Below are positions 37,406 through 47,161 of a stretch of 64,000 nt of DNA, in pieces (within the stretch, counting starts at the first letter, position 1; the number at the start of each line of letters is the position of its first letter). The DNA lies in NCBI RefSeq assembly GCF_016808095.1, contig NC_068970.1, positions 65,137,130 to 65,201,129 of the forward strand, given 5' to 3'. Source of the stretch: Vigna angularis (lineage: Eukaryota > Streptophyta > Magnoliopsida > Fabales > Fabaceae). The translations under genes were made by a program, and so were the position numbers. Below the pieces are notes generated by a model. It was not told the origin of the DNA. It did not search any database and worked only from the letters and a program-made list of their open reading frames with translations.

Positions 37406-37685
37406 TTAGTAACTTTTTGTTAGGTCAGAGCCTGGCTTATTTAACTATGTGAATCTGGTCTATTCTCCCATCCCAGACACTCTTGTGTCTTTGGTTATTA
37501 GTAACTTTTTGTTAGGTCAGAATCTGGCCTATTTAACTATGTAAATATGGTCTATTCTCGTCTCCAGACACTCCTGTGTATTTGGCTATTAGTAACTTTA
37601 TGTTAGGTCAGAAACTGTCCTGGCCTATTTACCTATGTAAATCTGGTCTATTTTCACTTCCAGACACTCCTGTGTATTTGGCTAT
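37406..37685 (+). repeat. Three 91-92 bp tandem copies in the 3' flank of the XH gene
   Basis: The unit starts TTAGTAACTTTTTGTTAGGTC and ends CAGACACTC(T/C)TGTGT(C/A)TTTGG. Copies start at 37406, 37498 and 37589. Copy three has a small insertion (ACTGTCCTGGCC). The array lies 57 bases after the stop codon, so it is probably transcribed as 3' UTR. The retrotransposon inserts 67 bases beyond it. Confidence 0.9.
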
Positions 37686-37752
37686 AATAATTTTTAGAGT
37701 ATGTTTGGGAAGATTTGCCTTTCATAAATGTGAGGAATTCAAATACATGAAG

Positions 37753-38411
37753 TGTTAGGGCCTGGCGAGTGTATGAGAGAAGGAGATATAGGAGGGAGAA
37801 GGGAGAAGACGAACGTGCTAACATGGACGAGCAGAACATGGACGAACGTCCGGAGCGAGGGGCGAGGACGAGCGTCTCAACGATGGGCGAGGACGAACGT
37901 CCTAACATGGACGAGCGTCCCAACGAGGGGCAAGGACGAACGTCCTAACAAGGACGAGCGTCCTGAATAAAGACGAGCGTCCGCAGCAGAGAGGAGCGAC
38001 AGCGTTCGTCTAAATGGCAAGCGGAAGATCAGGCGGGAATTCAAGGGGCGATCAGCAGAGTTAATTAGTAATAAATACTGTGAATAAGGACAGAATGATT
38101 CTTTCCAAATAATTACTAATAATTACTAATTATTCCTTACCTTTTCTGGAAGGAGTGATTAATATTATTAATAGAGGGCACCTAGAGGTTAGGGGGTATG
38201 TTTTTGATTATTGGAAGTACTGTAAGAGAGGTTATGCTCTCGTGTGACTGAAGGAGACCCTGCTCCCAGTCATTGGTTGTGTTTTGTGATTACCCAAGTT
38301 ACAGCAATAAAGAGTTTTTATTCATCCAGTATTATACGCTTACTGTTCTATTACGTGTGATAGAGAGAGAGAGGTTGCATTAGGATAGGGTACGTACTCA
38401 GGTACGTAACA
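37753..38411 (+). repeat. 5' LTR (659 bp)
   Basis: TG...CA ends. The first third carries about ten imperfect copies of GGACGA(A/G)CGTCC/GGACGAGCG, each with an ACGT or GCGT core. AGCAATAAAGAG (38306 region) is a likely polyadenylation signal in the R region, so transcription should start in the part upstream of it. One GA unit longer than the 3' LTR near 38370. Confidence 0.95.
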
Positions 38412-38414
38412 AAT

Positions 38415-38430
38415 TGGTCCGACCTGCCGG
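38415..38430 (+). other. Primer binding site complementary to tRNA-Tyr
   Basis: TGGTCCGACCTGCCGG begins three bases after the 5' LTR. Its complement, ending GGTCGGACCA, corresponds to the 3' end of plant cytosolic tRNA-Tyr (acceptor stem pairs with 5' CCGACCU), with one possible mismatch in the T-stem from memory of the tRNA. Most plant Ty3/gypsy elements use initiator tRNA-Met (TGGTATCAGAGC), which is not present here. Confidence 0.7.
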
Positions 38431-38455
38431 ATCTTATTGAAGGGAGTAAAGCGTC

Positions 38456-41400
38456 ATGGAGGGAAGGCTGAATGCTGTGGAAGGAAGAATGGAGACCCTA
38501 GAAATATCTATGGGCGGGCTGGAGTCAGCAGTCCAGGAACTGGTGAGGGTGTTAGGGGAGCGAGGTCGACGGGATGACGGCCACCTTGATGGTAGCCAAG
38601 GATCAATCAACGGGAGGAGGAATGACGAAGAAGAAAGGATTGGAAGCGGCACAGAGGGTGGACACCAAGAGGAGCAGCCATATTGGAGGAGGAGGGTCGA
38701 GTTACCCGTGTTCGAAGGAAGCGAGCCTATGAACTGGATTTATAGGGCGGATAAATTTTTCGAACTGCAAGGGGTACCGGAGGACGATAAATTGCGCCTG
38801 GCATACATCAGCATGGAAGGGATAGCCGGACACTGGTTCCGGTTCTGGAGGGAGAAAGCCAGGAACAGATCATGGGCCGGGTTAAAAGAGGCATTGGTGA
38901 TCCGGTTTGGAGGCAGAAATCGAGGCACGGTCTTCGAAAGACTGGCATCTTGTAAACAAACGGGGTCTGTGGGAGATTATATTCAAGAATTCGAGGTGTT
39001 GGTGGGCCAAGCAGAGAAAATACCCGAGGCACAATTAATGGGGTATTTCATGGCAGGTTTACAGGAGGGGATACGTAACCAACTCAGGTTGCTTGACCCA
39101 AAAGAGTTTATGGACGTCATGAGACTTGCAAGAGACGTGGAGGCGTTCCAGGCTGGGACAAGGGCGAGCGGAGGCATCGTCAGCAAGGGACAAACGTGGG
39201 GAAAGCCGAGCGGTGCAGTGACAAGGGTGGATACTGGCCGCCACAATCAGAACCGAACGGGTACTGTGGAAAGGGAAGGAGGTCCAAGACGAGAAGGTGA
39301 GCGTACGTTCTCTAGCGCTCAGGGCAGGAACGTACGGGATTTACCGTATGCGGAGTACGTCAAGCGCAGGGAGGAAGGGAGGTGTTTCCGGTGCGGAGGA
39401 CCGTTCGGTCCGGGCCACCGCTGTCCAGAAAGAGGGATTCGGATGCTGATCTTGGCCGAAGAAGAGGAGCCAGGAGGGGAAGAAGAGGTGGAGGTGGAAT
39501 GCGAACAACTGGAGCTGTCTGCTCTCTCAGCAGGAGGGCTCACCCAGCCCAGAACGATGAAGTTGCACGGACAGATAGGGACGCAGCAGGTTTTGATCCT
39601 AATTGACAGTGGCGCCAGCCACAACTTCATCAGCAGGGAATTGGTAGAAGATCTATCTTTACCCGTCGTGGATACGCTACCCTACAGGGTGAGTTTGGGG
39701 GATGGACGGAGGAAGGAGACGAGAGGATGTTGTGAATCAGTAACGGTTCAGGTAGGGGAGATTGTGATCAACGAACGTTTTCACTTGTTCGAATTGGGCG
39801 GAGTGGATGTGATACTGGGGGTCGAATGGTTGGCCAAGCTGGGCGAGGTAATCATAAATTGGGGGCAGCTAACCATGGCGTACGTACAAGCAGGGAACAG
39901 GGTGACCATCAAGGGAGATCCAACTCTAACTAGGAGGTTGGTGGAACCTGCAGCGTTGCTTAAAATGAAGGAAGTCGAGGTCTGGTTATTAGTGTGGGAG
40001 CTGGCGGAGACAGAGAGGGAAAAGGAACCAAGCCCGTACGTTCCGGAAAAAGAGACGTTCGGTCCAGGACTGACTCGGACGCAGACGTTCGACATAAAGC
40101 GAATCCTGGAACGACACGCTGAAGTGTTTCACGAGCCGGACGGACTACCACCTGATAGGGGAATGGCTCATCGAATCCCCTTAAAGGAAGGGACAGACCC
40201 TGTGAATGTAAGACCGTACAGATATCCCCATGTAATGAAGGAGGAGATTGAGAAACAGGTGGCGGAAATGCTGAAGGCAGGCGTTATAAGGTCAAGCACC
40301 AGTCCATATTCAAGCCCTGTAATTTTGGTAAAGAAGAAGGATGGCAGTTGGCGGTTTTGTGTGGACTACAGGGCCCTAAACCGAGCTACCGTACCTGACA
40401 AATTCCCTATTCCCTTGATAGAGGAGTTGCTGGACGAACTAAGGGGAGCCAAATACTTCTCAAAGGTGGATTTAAAGTCAGGCTATCATCAGATACGAAT
40501 GGGAGCAGGCGACATAGAGAAAACGGCTTTCCGGACGCACCAGGGCCACTACGAATTCATGGTAATGCCGTTCGGCCTAACCAACGCGCCAGCCACTTTT
40601 CAGAGTGCCATGAACCAACTGTTACAACCTTACCTGCGGAAATTCGTACTGGTATTCTTTGATGATATAGTGGTGTATAGCCGCACCTGGGAGGAGCACT
40701 TGGAGCATGTAGCAACGGTGCTAAGGGAGCTGGTGGCACATAGATGGGTGGCCAACAGGAAGAAATGCGAGTTCGGCAGAACTCAAATAGGGTATCTGGG
40801 CCATCGGATATCAGAGAAGGGGGTAGAGATGGACGAGGACAAGGTGCGGGCAGTACTGGAGTGGGAGAAACCGAAGACGGTAAAGGCTTTGAGGGGTTTT
40901 CTGGGGCTAACTGGCTACTACAGGAGGTTCGTACAGGATTATGGGAAGATTGCCCGGCCCTTGACCGACCTCCTCAAGAAAGGACAGTTTGCTTGGACGG
41001 AACAAGCAGAGGAAGCCATGCTTAAGTTGAAGAAGGCAATCACGACAGCTCCTGTATTGATTCTGCCGGATTTTAACCAGCCGTTCCACATTGAGTGTGA
41101 CGCGTCCGGGAGGGGGATTGGAGCAGTACTCATGCAAGGGAAGCAACCCATAGCTTTCTTCAGCAAAGCGCTGTCGGAGGGATCGTTAGGGAAGTCAATC
41201 TATGAGAAGGAACTGATGGCACTGGTTTTGGCCATACAACATTGGAGGCCGTACCTATTGGGGCAACGGTTTGTGGTCCACACGGATCAGAGGAGTTTGA
41301 AGTATCTCTTGGAACAACGCATCACCACTCAGAATCAGCAGAATTGGCTGGCAAAACTCCTGGGATACGACTTTGAGATCGTGTACAAATCAGGTGTGAC

Positions 41401-42613
41401 CAACAAGGTGGCGGACGCCCTATCACGCAAGGATGAGGATGAGCTGCGGGACGAGAAGGAGTTAACGGTGATGGTTCGACCATATTGGCAAGATTTCAAG
41501 GAAATCTTGGAGGAAGTCGAGGCGGATGAGGAGTTACGGAAAGTGATTGATGACTTAAAGAAAGACCCCAACTCCCATCCCTCGTTCACGCTAGAGAACG
41601 AGCGTTTGCACTATAAAGGGAGGCTCGTGCTGTCAGCCCGTTCGGCCTGGGTGCCCAAGCTGATAGCCGAATTCCATTCCACACATACAGGAGGCCATTC
41701 AGGGGTCTACCGGACATACCGCAAGGTGGCACAATCGCTCTATTGGGTAGGAATGAAGAAAGCAGTGACCGAATTCGTTGCCCATTGTCTAGTCTGTCAA
41801 CAACATAAATATTTAACCTCATCACCGCAAGGGCTGCTGCAGCCGTTACCCATTCCCAACGCCATCTGGGAGGAGGTAAGTATGGATTTTATTGTCAAAC
41901 TACCCAAGTCTAGAGGCTATGATGCTGTATTAGTGGTGGTGGACCGACTCAGCAAATACGGACATTTCATACCCCTAAAACACCCTTATTCCGCACGCAC
42001 TATAGCCGAAATCTTCGTGAAAGAGATTGTCCGATTGCATGGGGTACCACTATCGATCGTAAGTGACCGGGACCCACTGTTCTTAAGTAATTTTTGGAAG
42101 GAGTTGTTCAAGCTACAAGGCACTCGACTAAAGATGAGCACAGCCTATCATCCTGAGACGGATGGGCAGACGGAGGTTCTCAACAGGGTCCTGGAAGGGT
42201 ATCTGAGATGTTTTTGTTCCGAACAGCCCAAGGGCTGGAGCACAGTGATACCATGGGCGGAATACTGGTACAACACCAGCTATCAGGAATCAGCCAAATG
42301 CACGCCGTTTGAAACTGTCTATGGAAGGCCGCCACCCTCCCTGCATAGGTTCGTCCCAGGAGAAACCTTAGTGGAGTCCGTCAGTCAGGAATTACAGACG
42401 AGAGATGAAGCCCTCCGCCAGTTAAAGTTCCATCTAGCCAGGGCACAGGAATTAATGGTAAGGCAGGCAGACAAGGCGAGACGACCGGCCCAAGTAGGGG
42501 TGGGAGATTGGGTCTATCTGAAGATTAGACCTCACCGTCAAACGACGATGTCGTCCATGGTGCAGTCTAAGTTGGCTGCTCGCTATTTTGGTCCCTTCTT
42601 GGTCATTCAGTAG
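38456..42613 (+). CDS. Gag-pol polyprotein of the retrotransposon (1385 codons to an in-frame TAG)
   Basis: One continuous frame. Gag core at ~80-215 (WRRRVELPVFEGSEP, ending LARDVEAF). Zinc knuckle CFRCGGPFGPGHRC near 310. Aspartic protease with IDSGASHNFIS near 383. Reverse transcriptase with YFSKVDLKSGYHQIRM and the catalytic FFDDIVVYS near 735. RNase H with FHIECDASGRGIGAVL near 880. Integrase with an HHCC zinc finger (HTGGHSG...CLVC, ~1075-1115) and the D-D-E core (MDFIVKL ~1143, VSDRDPLF ~1202, TDGQTEVLNRVLE ~1238), then a GPF motif at the very end. All catalytic residues I can see are intact. The frame stops at TAG (42611-42613) directly after the GPF motif, earlier than expected. Confidence 0.95.
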   Translation: MEGRLNAVEGRMETLEISMGGLESAVQELVRVLGERGRRDDGHLDGSQGSINGRRNDEEERIGSGTEGGHQEEQPYWRRRVELPVFEGSEPMNWIYRADKFFELQGVPEDDKLRLAYISMEGIAGHWFRFWREKARNRSWAGLKEALVIRFGGRNRGTVFERLASCKQTGSVGDYIQEFEVLVGQAEKIPEAQLMGYFMAGLQEGIRNQLRLLDPKEFMDVMRLARDVEAFQAGTRASGGIVSKGQTWGKPSGAVTRVDTGRHNQNRTGTVEREGGPRREGERTFSSAQGRNVRDLPYAEYVKRREEGRCFRCGGPFGPGHRCPERGIRMLILAEEEEPGGEEEVEVECEQLELSALSAGGLTQPRTMKLHGQIGTQQVLILIDSGASHNFISRELVEDLSLPVVDTLPYRVSLGDGRRKETRGCCESVTVQVGEIVINERFHLFELGGVDVILGVEWLAKLGEVIINWGQLTMAYVQAGNRVTIKGDPTLTRRLVEPAALLKMKEVEVWLLVWELAETEREKEPSPYVPEKETFGPGLTRTQTFDIKRILERHAEVFHEPDGLPPDRGMAHRIPLKEGTDPVNVRPYRYPHVMKEEIEKQVAEMLKAGVIRSSTSPYSSPVILVKKKDGSWRFCVDYRALNRATVPDKFPIPLIEELLDELRGAKYFSKVDLKSGYHQIRMGAGDIEKTAFRTHQGHYEFMVMPFGLTNAPATFQSAMNQLLQPYLRKFVLVFFDDIVVYSRTWEEHLEHVATVLRELVAHRWVANRKKCEFGRTQIGYLGHRISEKGVEMDEDKVRAVLEWEKPKTVKALRGFLGLTGYYRRFVQDYGKIARPLTDLLKKGQFAWTEQAEEAMLKLKKAITTAPVLILPDFNQPFHIECDASGRGIGAVLMQGKQPIAFFSKALSEGSLGKSIYEKELMALVLAIQHWRPYLLGQRFVVHTDQRSLKYLLEQRITTQNQQNWLAKLLGYDFEIVYKSGVTNKVADALSRKDEDELRDEKELTVMVRPYWQDFKEILEEVEADEELRKVIDDLKKDPNSHPSFTLENERLHYKGRLVLSARSAWVPKLIAEFHSTHTGGHSGVYRTYRKVAQSLYWVGMKKAVTEFVAHCLVCQQHKYLTSSPQGLLQPLPIPNAIWEEVSMDFIVKLPKSRGYDAVLVVVDRLSKYGHFIPLKHPYSARTIAEIFVKEIVRLHGVPLSIVSDRDPLFLSNFWKELFKLQGTRLKMSTAYHPETDGQTEVLNRVLEGYLRCFCSEQPKGWSTVIPWAEYWYNTSYQESAKCTPFETVYGRPPPSLHRFVPGETLVESVSQELQTRDEALRQLKFHLARAQELMVRQADKARRPAQVGVGDWVYLKIRPHRQTTMSSMVQSKLAARYFGPFLVIQ

Positions 42614-43138
42614 GTAGGAGCAGTCGCATTTAAGCTGCAATTACCAGAGACCGCCCGAATACATCCCGTGTTCCATGTGTCACAATTAAAGAAGGCAGTA
42701 GGGGATCACCAGGTCGAGCCGGAGTTACCCAGAGATTTGGAGGGGGAGGCACCATCTCCACGACCGGTCAGAGTGCTGGACAAGAGGCAAGTGCACCAGG
42801 GAGAGGACGCACGGCAGGAAGTCCTGGTCGAATGGCAGGAGGGAGGTCCTGACGGGGCTACATGGGAAGATGCCCTCACCATCCAAGACCAATATCCTGA
42901 CTTCAACCTTGAGGACAAGGTTGATCTTCAGGGGGTGGGTAATGTTAGGGCCTGGCGAGTGTATGAGAGAAGGAGATATAGGAGGGAGAAGGGAGAAGAC
43001 GAACGTGCTAACATGGACGAGCAGAACATGGACGAACGTCCGGAGCGAGGGGCGAGGACGAGCGTCCCAACGATGGGCGAGGACGAACGTCCTAACATGG
43101 ACGAGCGTCCCAACGAGGGGCAAGGACGAACGTCCTAA
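42614..43138 (+). pseudogene. Integrase tail and chromodomain-like segment beyond the in-frame TAG
   Basis: The same frame as gag-pol reopens straight after the TAG and runs to a TAA at 43136-43138. It contains the usual HPVFHVSQLKKAVG stretch and a chromodomain-like segment (EVLVEWQEGG, ATWED) near 42815-42895. It therefore reads as the severed end of the polyprotein. Past 42943 the frame lies inside the 3' LTR and encodes repeats of the type DERPN. Loss of this tail would remove the part thought to steer chromovirus integration to marked chromatin. Stop readthrough is possible but unsupported. Confidence 0.75.
42930..42942 (+). other. Polypurine tract of the retrotransposon
   Basis: AGGGGGTGGGTAA directly precedes the 3' LTR and would prime plus-strand DNA synthesis. 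It is interrupted by T residues, which is usual in plant elements. It also lies within the continued protein frame. Confidence 0.65.
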
Positions 43139-43599
43139 CAAGGACGAGCGTCCTGAATAAAGACGAGCGTCCGCAGCAGAGAGGAGCGACAGCGTTCGTC
43201 TAAATGGCAAGCGGAAGATCAGGCGGGAATTCAAGGGGCGATCAGCAGAGTTAATTAGTAATAAATACTGTGAATAAGGACAGAATGATTCTTTCCAAAT
43301 AATTACTAATAATTACTAATTATTCCTTACCTTTTCTGGAAGGAGTGATTAATATTATTAATAGAGGGCACCTAGAGGTTAGGGGGTATGTTTTTTATTA
43401 TTGGAAGTACTGTAAGAGAGGTTATGCTCTCGTGTGACTGAAGGAGACCCTGCTCCCAGTCATTGGTTGTGTTTTGTGATTACCCAAGTTACAGCAATAA
43501 AGAGTTTTTATTCATCCAGTATTATACGCTTACTGTTCTATTACGTGTGATAGAGAGAGAGGTTGCATTAGGATAGGGTACGTACTCAGGTACGTAACA
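42943..43599 (+). repeat. 3' LTR (657 bp)
   Basis: Matches the 5' LTR except for two substitutions (AGCGTCCCAAC versus AGCGTCTCAAC; GTTTTTTATT versus GTTTTTGATT) and one missing GA unit. It is followed by the target duplication TGAAG. Confidence 0.95.
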
Positions 43600-43604
43600 T
43601 GAAG

Positions 43605-46600
43605 CAAATGCACAAACTATCCTTTGCCTACTTTTTAGCTGTGTTTTACCACTGGACAATTACCTATCTTACAACGCTCTAAAAGCTAGTTGTAGAACCC
43701 CTTTGTTCCTTAAAAATGTAACTATTTTCTGTTTGGTATATCATCTTGTATGAACAAAAGCACATAACTAGCAATTATGACTGAATTAATTTGTTCAAAT
43801 GCAGCAAGAAAAAACTTGGCAGTTTGCAAACAGAAGTATTTATACTGTCATGTCAACAGGTTTGTGCTGTAAATTCATAATTTATGTCCTTGGATACTGC
43901 TTTTGAAACGGGAAAAATATGACAATACTGGTATGCAAAATGTGATAGCAAAATTGGAAAGGGTGAAGTTAGTAATTGCTCTGGATTTTTCACGGGCAAT
44001 ATAAAAAAAGATTATAAAAGATAGCTTTATTAATGAATTGATTTGATTGATGAATTATAAAAAACAGTTAAAAAATCCCAATTTTCCATTGAAAAACCAA
44101 CGGACTTATGAACAAGATCCTTGAGATGGACCAAGCTCCACAATTTTCTAGCACAATCAATTGCTTCACCTGTTACCTATTCCTATTTTTGTCAGAAAAT
44201 CATTTTTTGTACTCGTGGGATTTCCACTATTTCCATCAAATCATCTTTACACTAACTAAATATATATCCATTGTAATGGTAGTTAATTTTCCAACTAATT
44301 AGTTGCTTAAAAACCAAAGTAAATCCAACGATGTTGCTAAACCTGTAGTTGGTGAATGGTCAAGATTCGAATGGCATGTCAAAAGTAATGGTAGCATCAG
44401 TGATGAATGTAACCATGGTTTTCTAGAACTGAGAAAGACACGAAGTTGGGACACTTGACAACTTCTGCACGTGTTCAAGGCATGACAGAAACACAGATGT
44501 TAGATATCATGGTATGAGGAAGGCTGCATCACTTGCATATTCTAGTGACAACTATTTGTACTGTCCTAGGGCTGTACAACCCTTATAATGTTGGCTTTCT
44601 CACGTTCTCTCATTTTCCTGTAATGAAATTTTCATTAAGTACATGTCATTACGGATTGGGTGAAAGATGATTGTGAATAGTTTGAAGTATTTGGCAGACA
44701 ATACCTGTTGTATATGGATATTTTCAGGGTTATGCATCAAGATAAATGTTATTGTTTGTCACTAATTTGTTAATTTGTTAACATTTTTTGTAATGTTCAA
44801 TGAAATAACTTTGAGGCAATATTAATTATGTTTTTTCGTCAATATCATAAAAAAGTTGGTACAAGAATTTCAACTAATAACACCATAAAAATGATTTCAA
44901 TCCGTGTCAGTACAAGTAATTTTGATCAATACTAATTAAAAATAATTTCAATCGATACCATCACGAAAAAGTTTGTCCATTTCACTATAAACTTTTTTAA
45001 ATAACTTTACAAATAATAACATCGACAAAAATTGAAAAGAATAATAAAAATTCATACTAAGGTAGAAGAAGTCTTCCTACCACTATATCATGAAAATATG
45101 CTCCATATCCATCATAGCTGTAAAGAGATTGCATAGAACATGAATCACAGCATGTACTTCCAATAATAATGTATTTTAATTGTAAGTGTTTTCGTTTGTG
45201 GCCCTTACAATAATAGTATCCGACAATAAAATAAAATGTTACCAAAATTGTTCCATTTTATTATGTCATTGTCATCGTAAATAAAGATAAATGTTTATTT
45301 TATTAATGATAGAAAATACATCGCACTTAAATGTTATCATTTCACCGTCAAATCCCGAATTAAAGAAAAAACAATGACAAGATATTCATGTAAAATATTT
45401 ATGATGTTTAAAAGATGTAAATATTTTTCTTTGTTTGTTATTAATAAAAAGCAATAATTTTATTTTGATTTAAAGTTTTCGACATTGGACAAATAAATAA
45501 CACACCAACCACTTAATAGCATTGTCGCTTGTATTTTTCTTATTGGTTTCAAATGCATTTTATCATTTTGTATTTGATCATCAATTGTTTTTTCATTTTG
45601 TCTCTTGTAAACAAATTTATTTGTTTTTGTCTCTAATTTTTTTGACACAATTGCAGTAATGAGTAATCCATTAAGTGTTGATGTCACGGATTAAGCACGA
45701 TGACAAATTTATATTTCGAACTTCTTTGTTTAATGAAAAACCCAAAAAGAGAATGGAGATATACGTAATATACTTTTTCTAGGATTTTTCATCTTCTTTC
45801 AATCAGAGGATAATAACACTATTTCTAGCCCATTAACTGATTGCTTTTTCTTTTTTCCTTTAAAGAACACAATAAAAAAAATGCACATAAAAGTTGAACT
45901 CAACTATCATTGCCATTAAATCAGCCAACTAATCACTGGCTAATGAAAGAAAGGGACGAAATAGAAACTAAAAATTTCATGTGGAACTAAAATGAAAAAG
46001 CAAGATGTAAAAACTATTAGGGATAAAAACACAAGCTTTGACATGCAGTTAAAGTTTTACAGCAGCAGACATAGTATAACGGTCGTGAAGCTTGAACCAA
46101 GACGCAGAATAGGACAGAGAGCAATAACCAAGAGACAAAGGCATAGTAATAATAACTTTTGTCTCTCACATCACTTTCTGCTTATTTTGTTTCTAACCTC
46201 TTCTAAGGTGTGGTGTAGCCCCTGAAAACACCAGGTGGCCCCACACCCAACAAAATATGCCCATCGCCCATAACAGTACATTTTACAACTATAAACCACA
46301 ATTCTATTATTTCAAGTTCAGCCCACAATCACTGCCGACCATAAATTGATGCTTAAATTTCAAAATCTAGATTAAGAAAAGATAAGAAGCATTAAAACCA
46401 CTCATGCTTTTGTTGGAAACATGTCAAAATATTGTTTTGACTGGTTAAACACACCTATGGCATAAACACAACACAGCAAACAATCACATCTTGTTGGATT
46501 TCGCAAAAATCGCTTTAGTTTTGACAATTTATATATACATATATATACATCACCTAACAATTTTAATTTTATCCTTTCTGTAGGGATATTCTATAATAGT

Positions 46601-47161
46601 GTTTTCTTTTCTATGTGATGTGAGCATATCAATAAATCTTAAACCAACTAGCAAATGAAGGATGAATTAATCAAAGTTGGTTTGGTGGCATAAATCGGCC
46701 ATCCTTACCAAGGTGGCGATCACGTTCACAACCAACTTTTTTGGCAATAATAAAAGCGGTGATACACGCCAGACGGGACATCGCAACCAACCATCCAAGG
46801 ACAGCTGCTATAACATCTCTATTACAAGTTTTCAACGGACACAAGGATTCAACAAAAGTAAAAGCCATGTTTAAAGCAAAAGTAATAATTACAATCAACC
46901 AGAATCCAACAGCAATAACTAATGGAACAGATATCCACTCCCCCCCCAATGTATTAATTGAGAAGAAAAAGGAGGAGACGGCACAATGGGGATTGGAGGA
47001 AAAAAAAAAGAAGGAAGAAATTCGAAAGTTTGGTGCCAAAGAAATTTGGGGCCCAAGCTACAGAATACAACCAACATACGCACAGGATTTAGCAGGTAAA
47101 ATATGGGCTCCGACTCTGACAAAGCAAAGTCGAGAGGAAACTTGGGCAGAAGATACATCTT
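43605..47161. other. AT-rich spacer downstream of the retrotransposon
   Basis: No gene is supported. 44790-45060 has loosely repeated ATTTCAA(T/C)(C/A)(A/G)-AT-AC-AT words that may be an old element. From about 46640 the sequence is probably the 3' UTR of the minus-strand receptor kinase. Two overlapping frames there (46671-47039 minus, 46741-47181 plus) were considered and not called. Confidence 0.5.

Larger units (their letters stand above)
37748..43604 (+). mobile_element. Young, complete Ty3/gypsy (chromovirus-like) LTR retrotransposon
   Basis: 5' LTR 37753-38411 and 3' LTR 42943-43599 both begin TGTTAGGG and end GTAACA. The 5-bp target duplication TGAAG flanks them (37748-37752 and 43600-43604). 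By direct comparison the LTRs differ by two substitutions and one 2-bp GA indel over ~657 bases. At the commonly used plant rate of 1.3e-8 per site per year that is roughly 0.1 million years. Between them lie a primer binding site (38415), one long gag-pol frame (38456-42613), an in-frame continuation after a TAG, and a polypurine tract before 42943. The domain order protease-RT-RNase H-integrase defines Ty3/gypsy, and the C-terminal chromodomain-like tail points to a chromovirus. Confidence 0.96.

Noticed and set aside
37800..38000. Regular short repeats in the LTR considered as a CRISPR-like array
   Set aside because: The units are degenerate, contiguous without unique spacers, and sit in an LTR of a plant retrotransposon.
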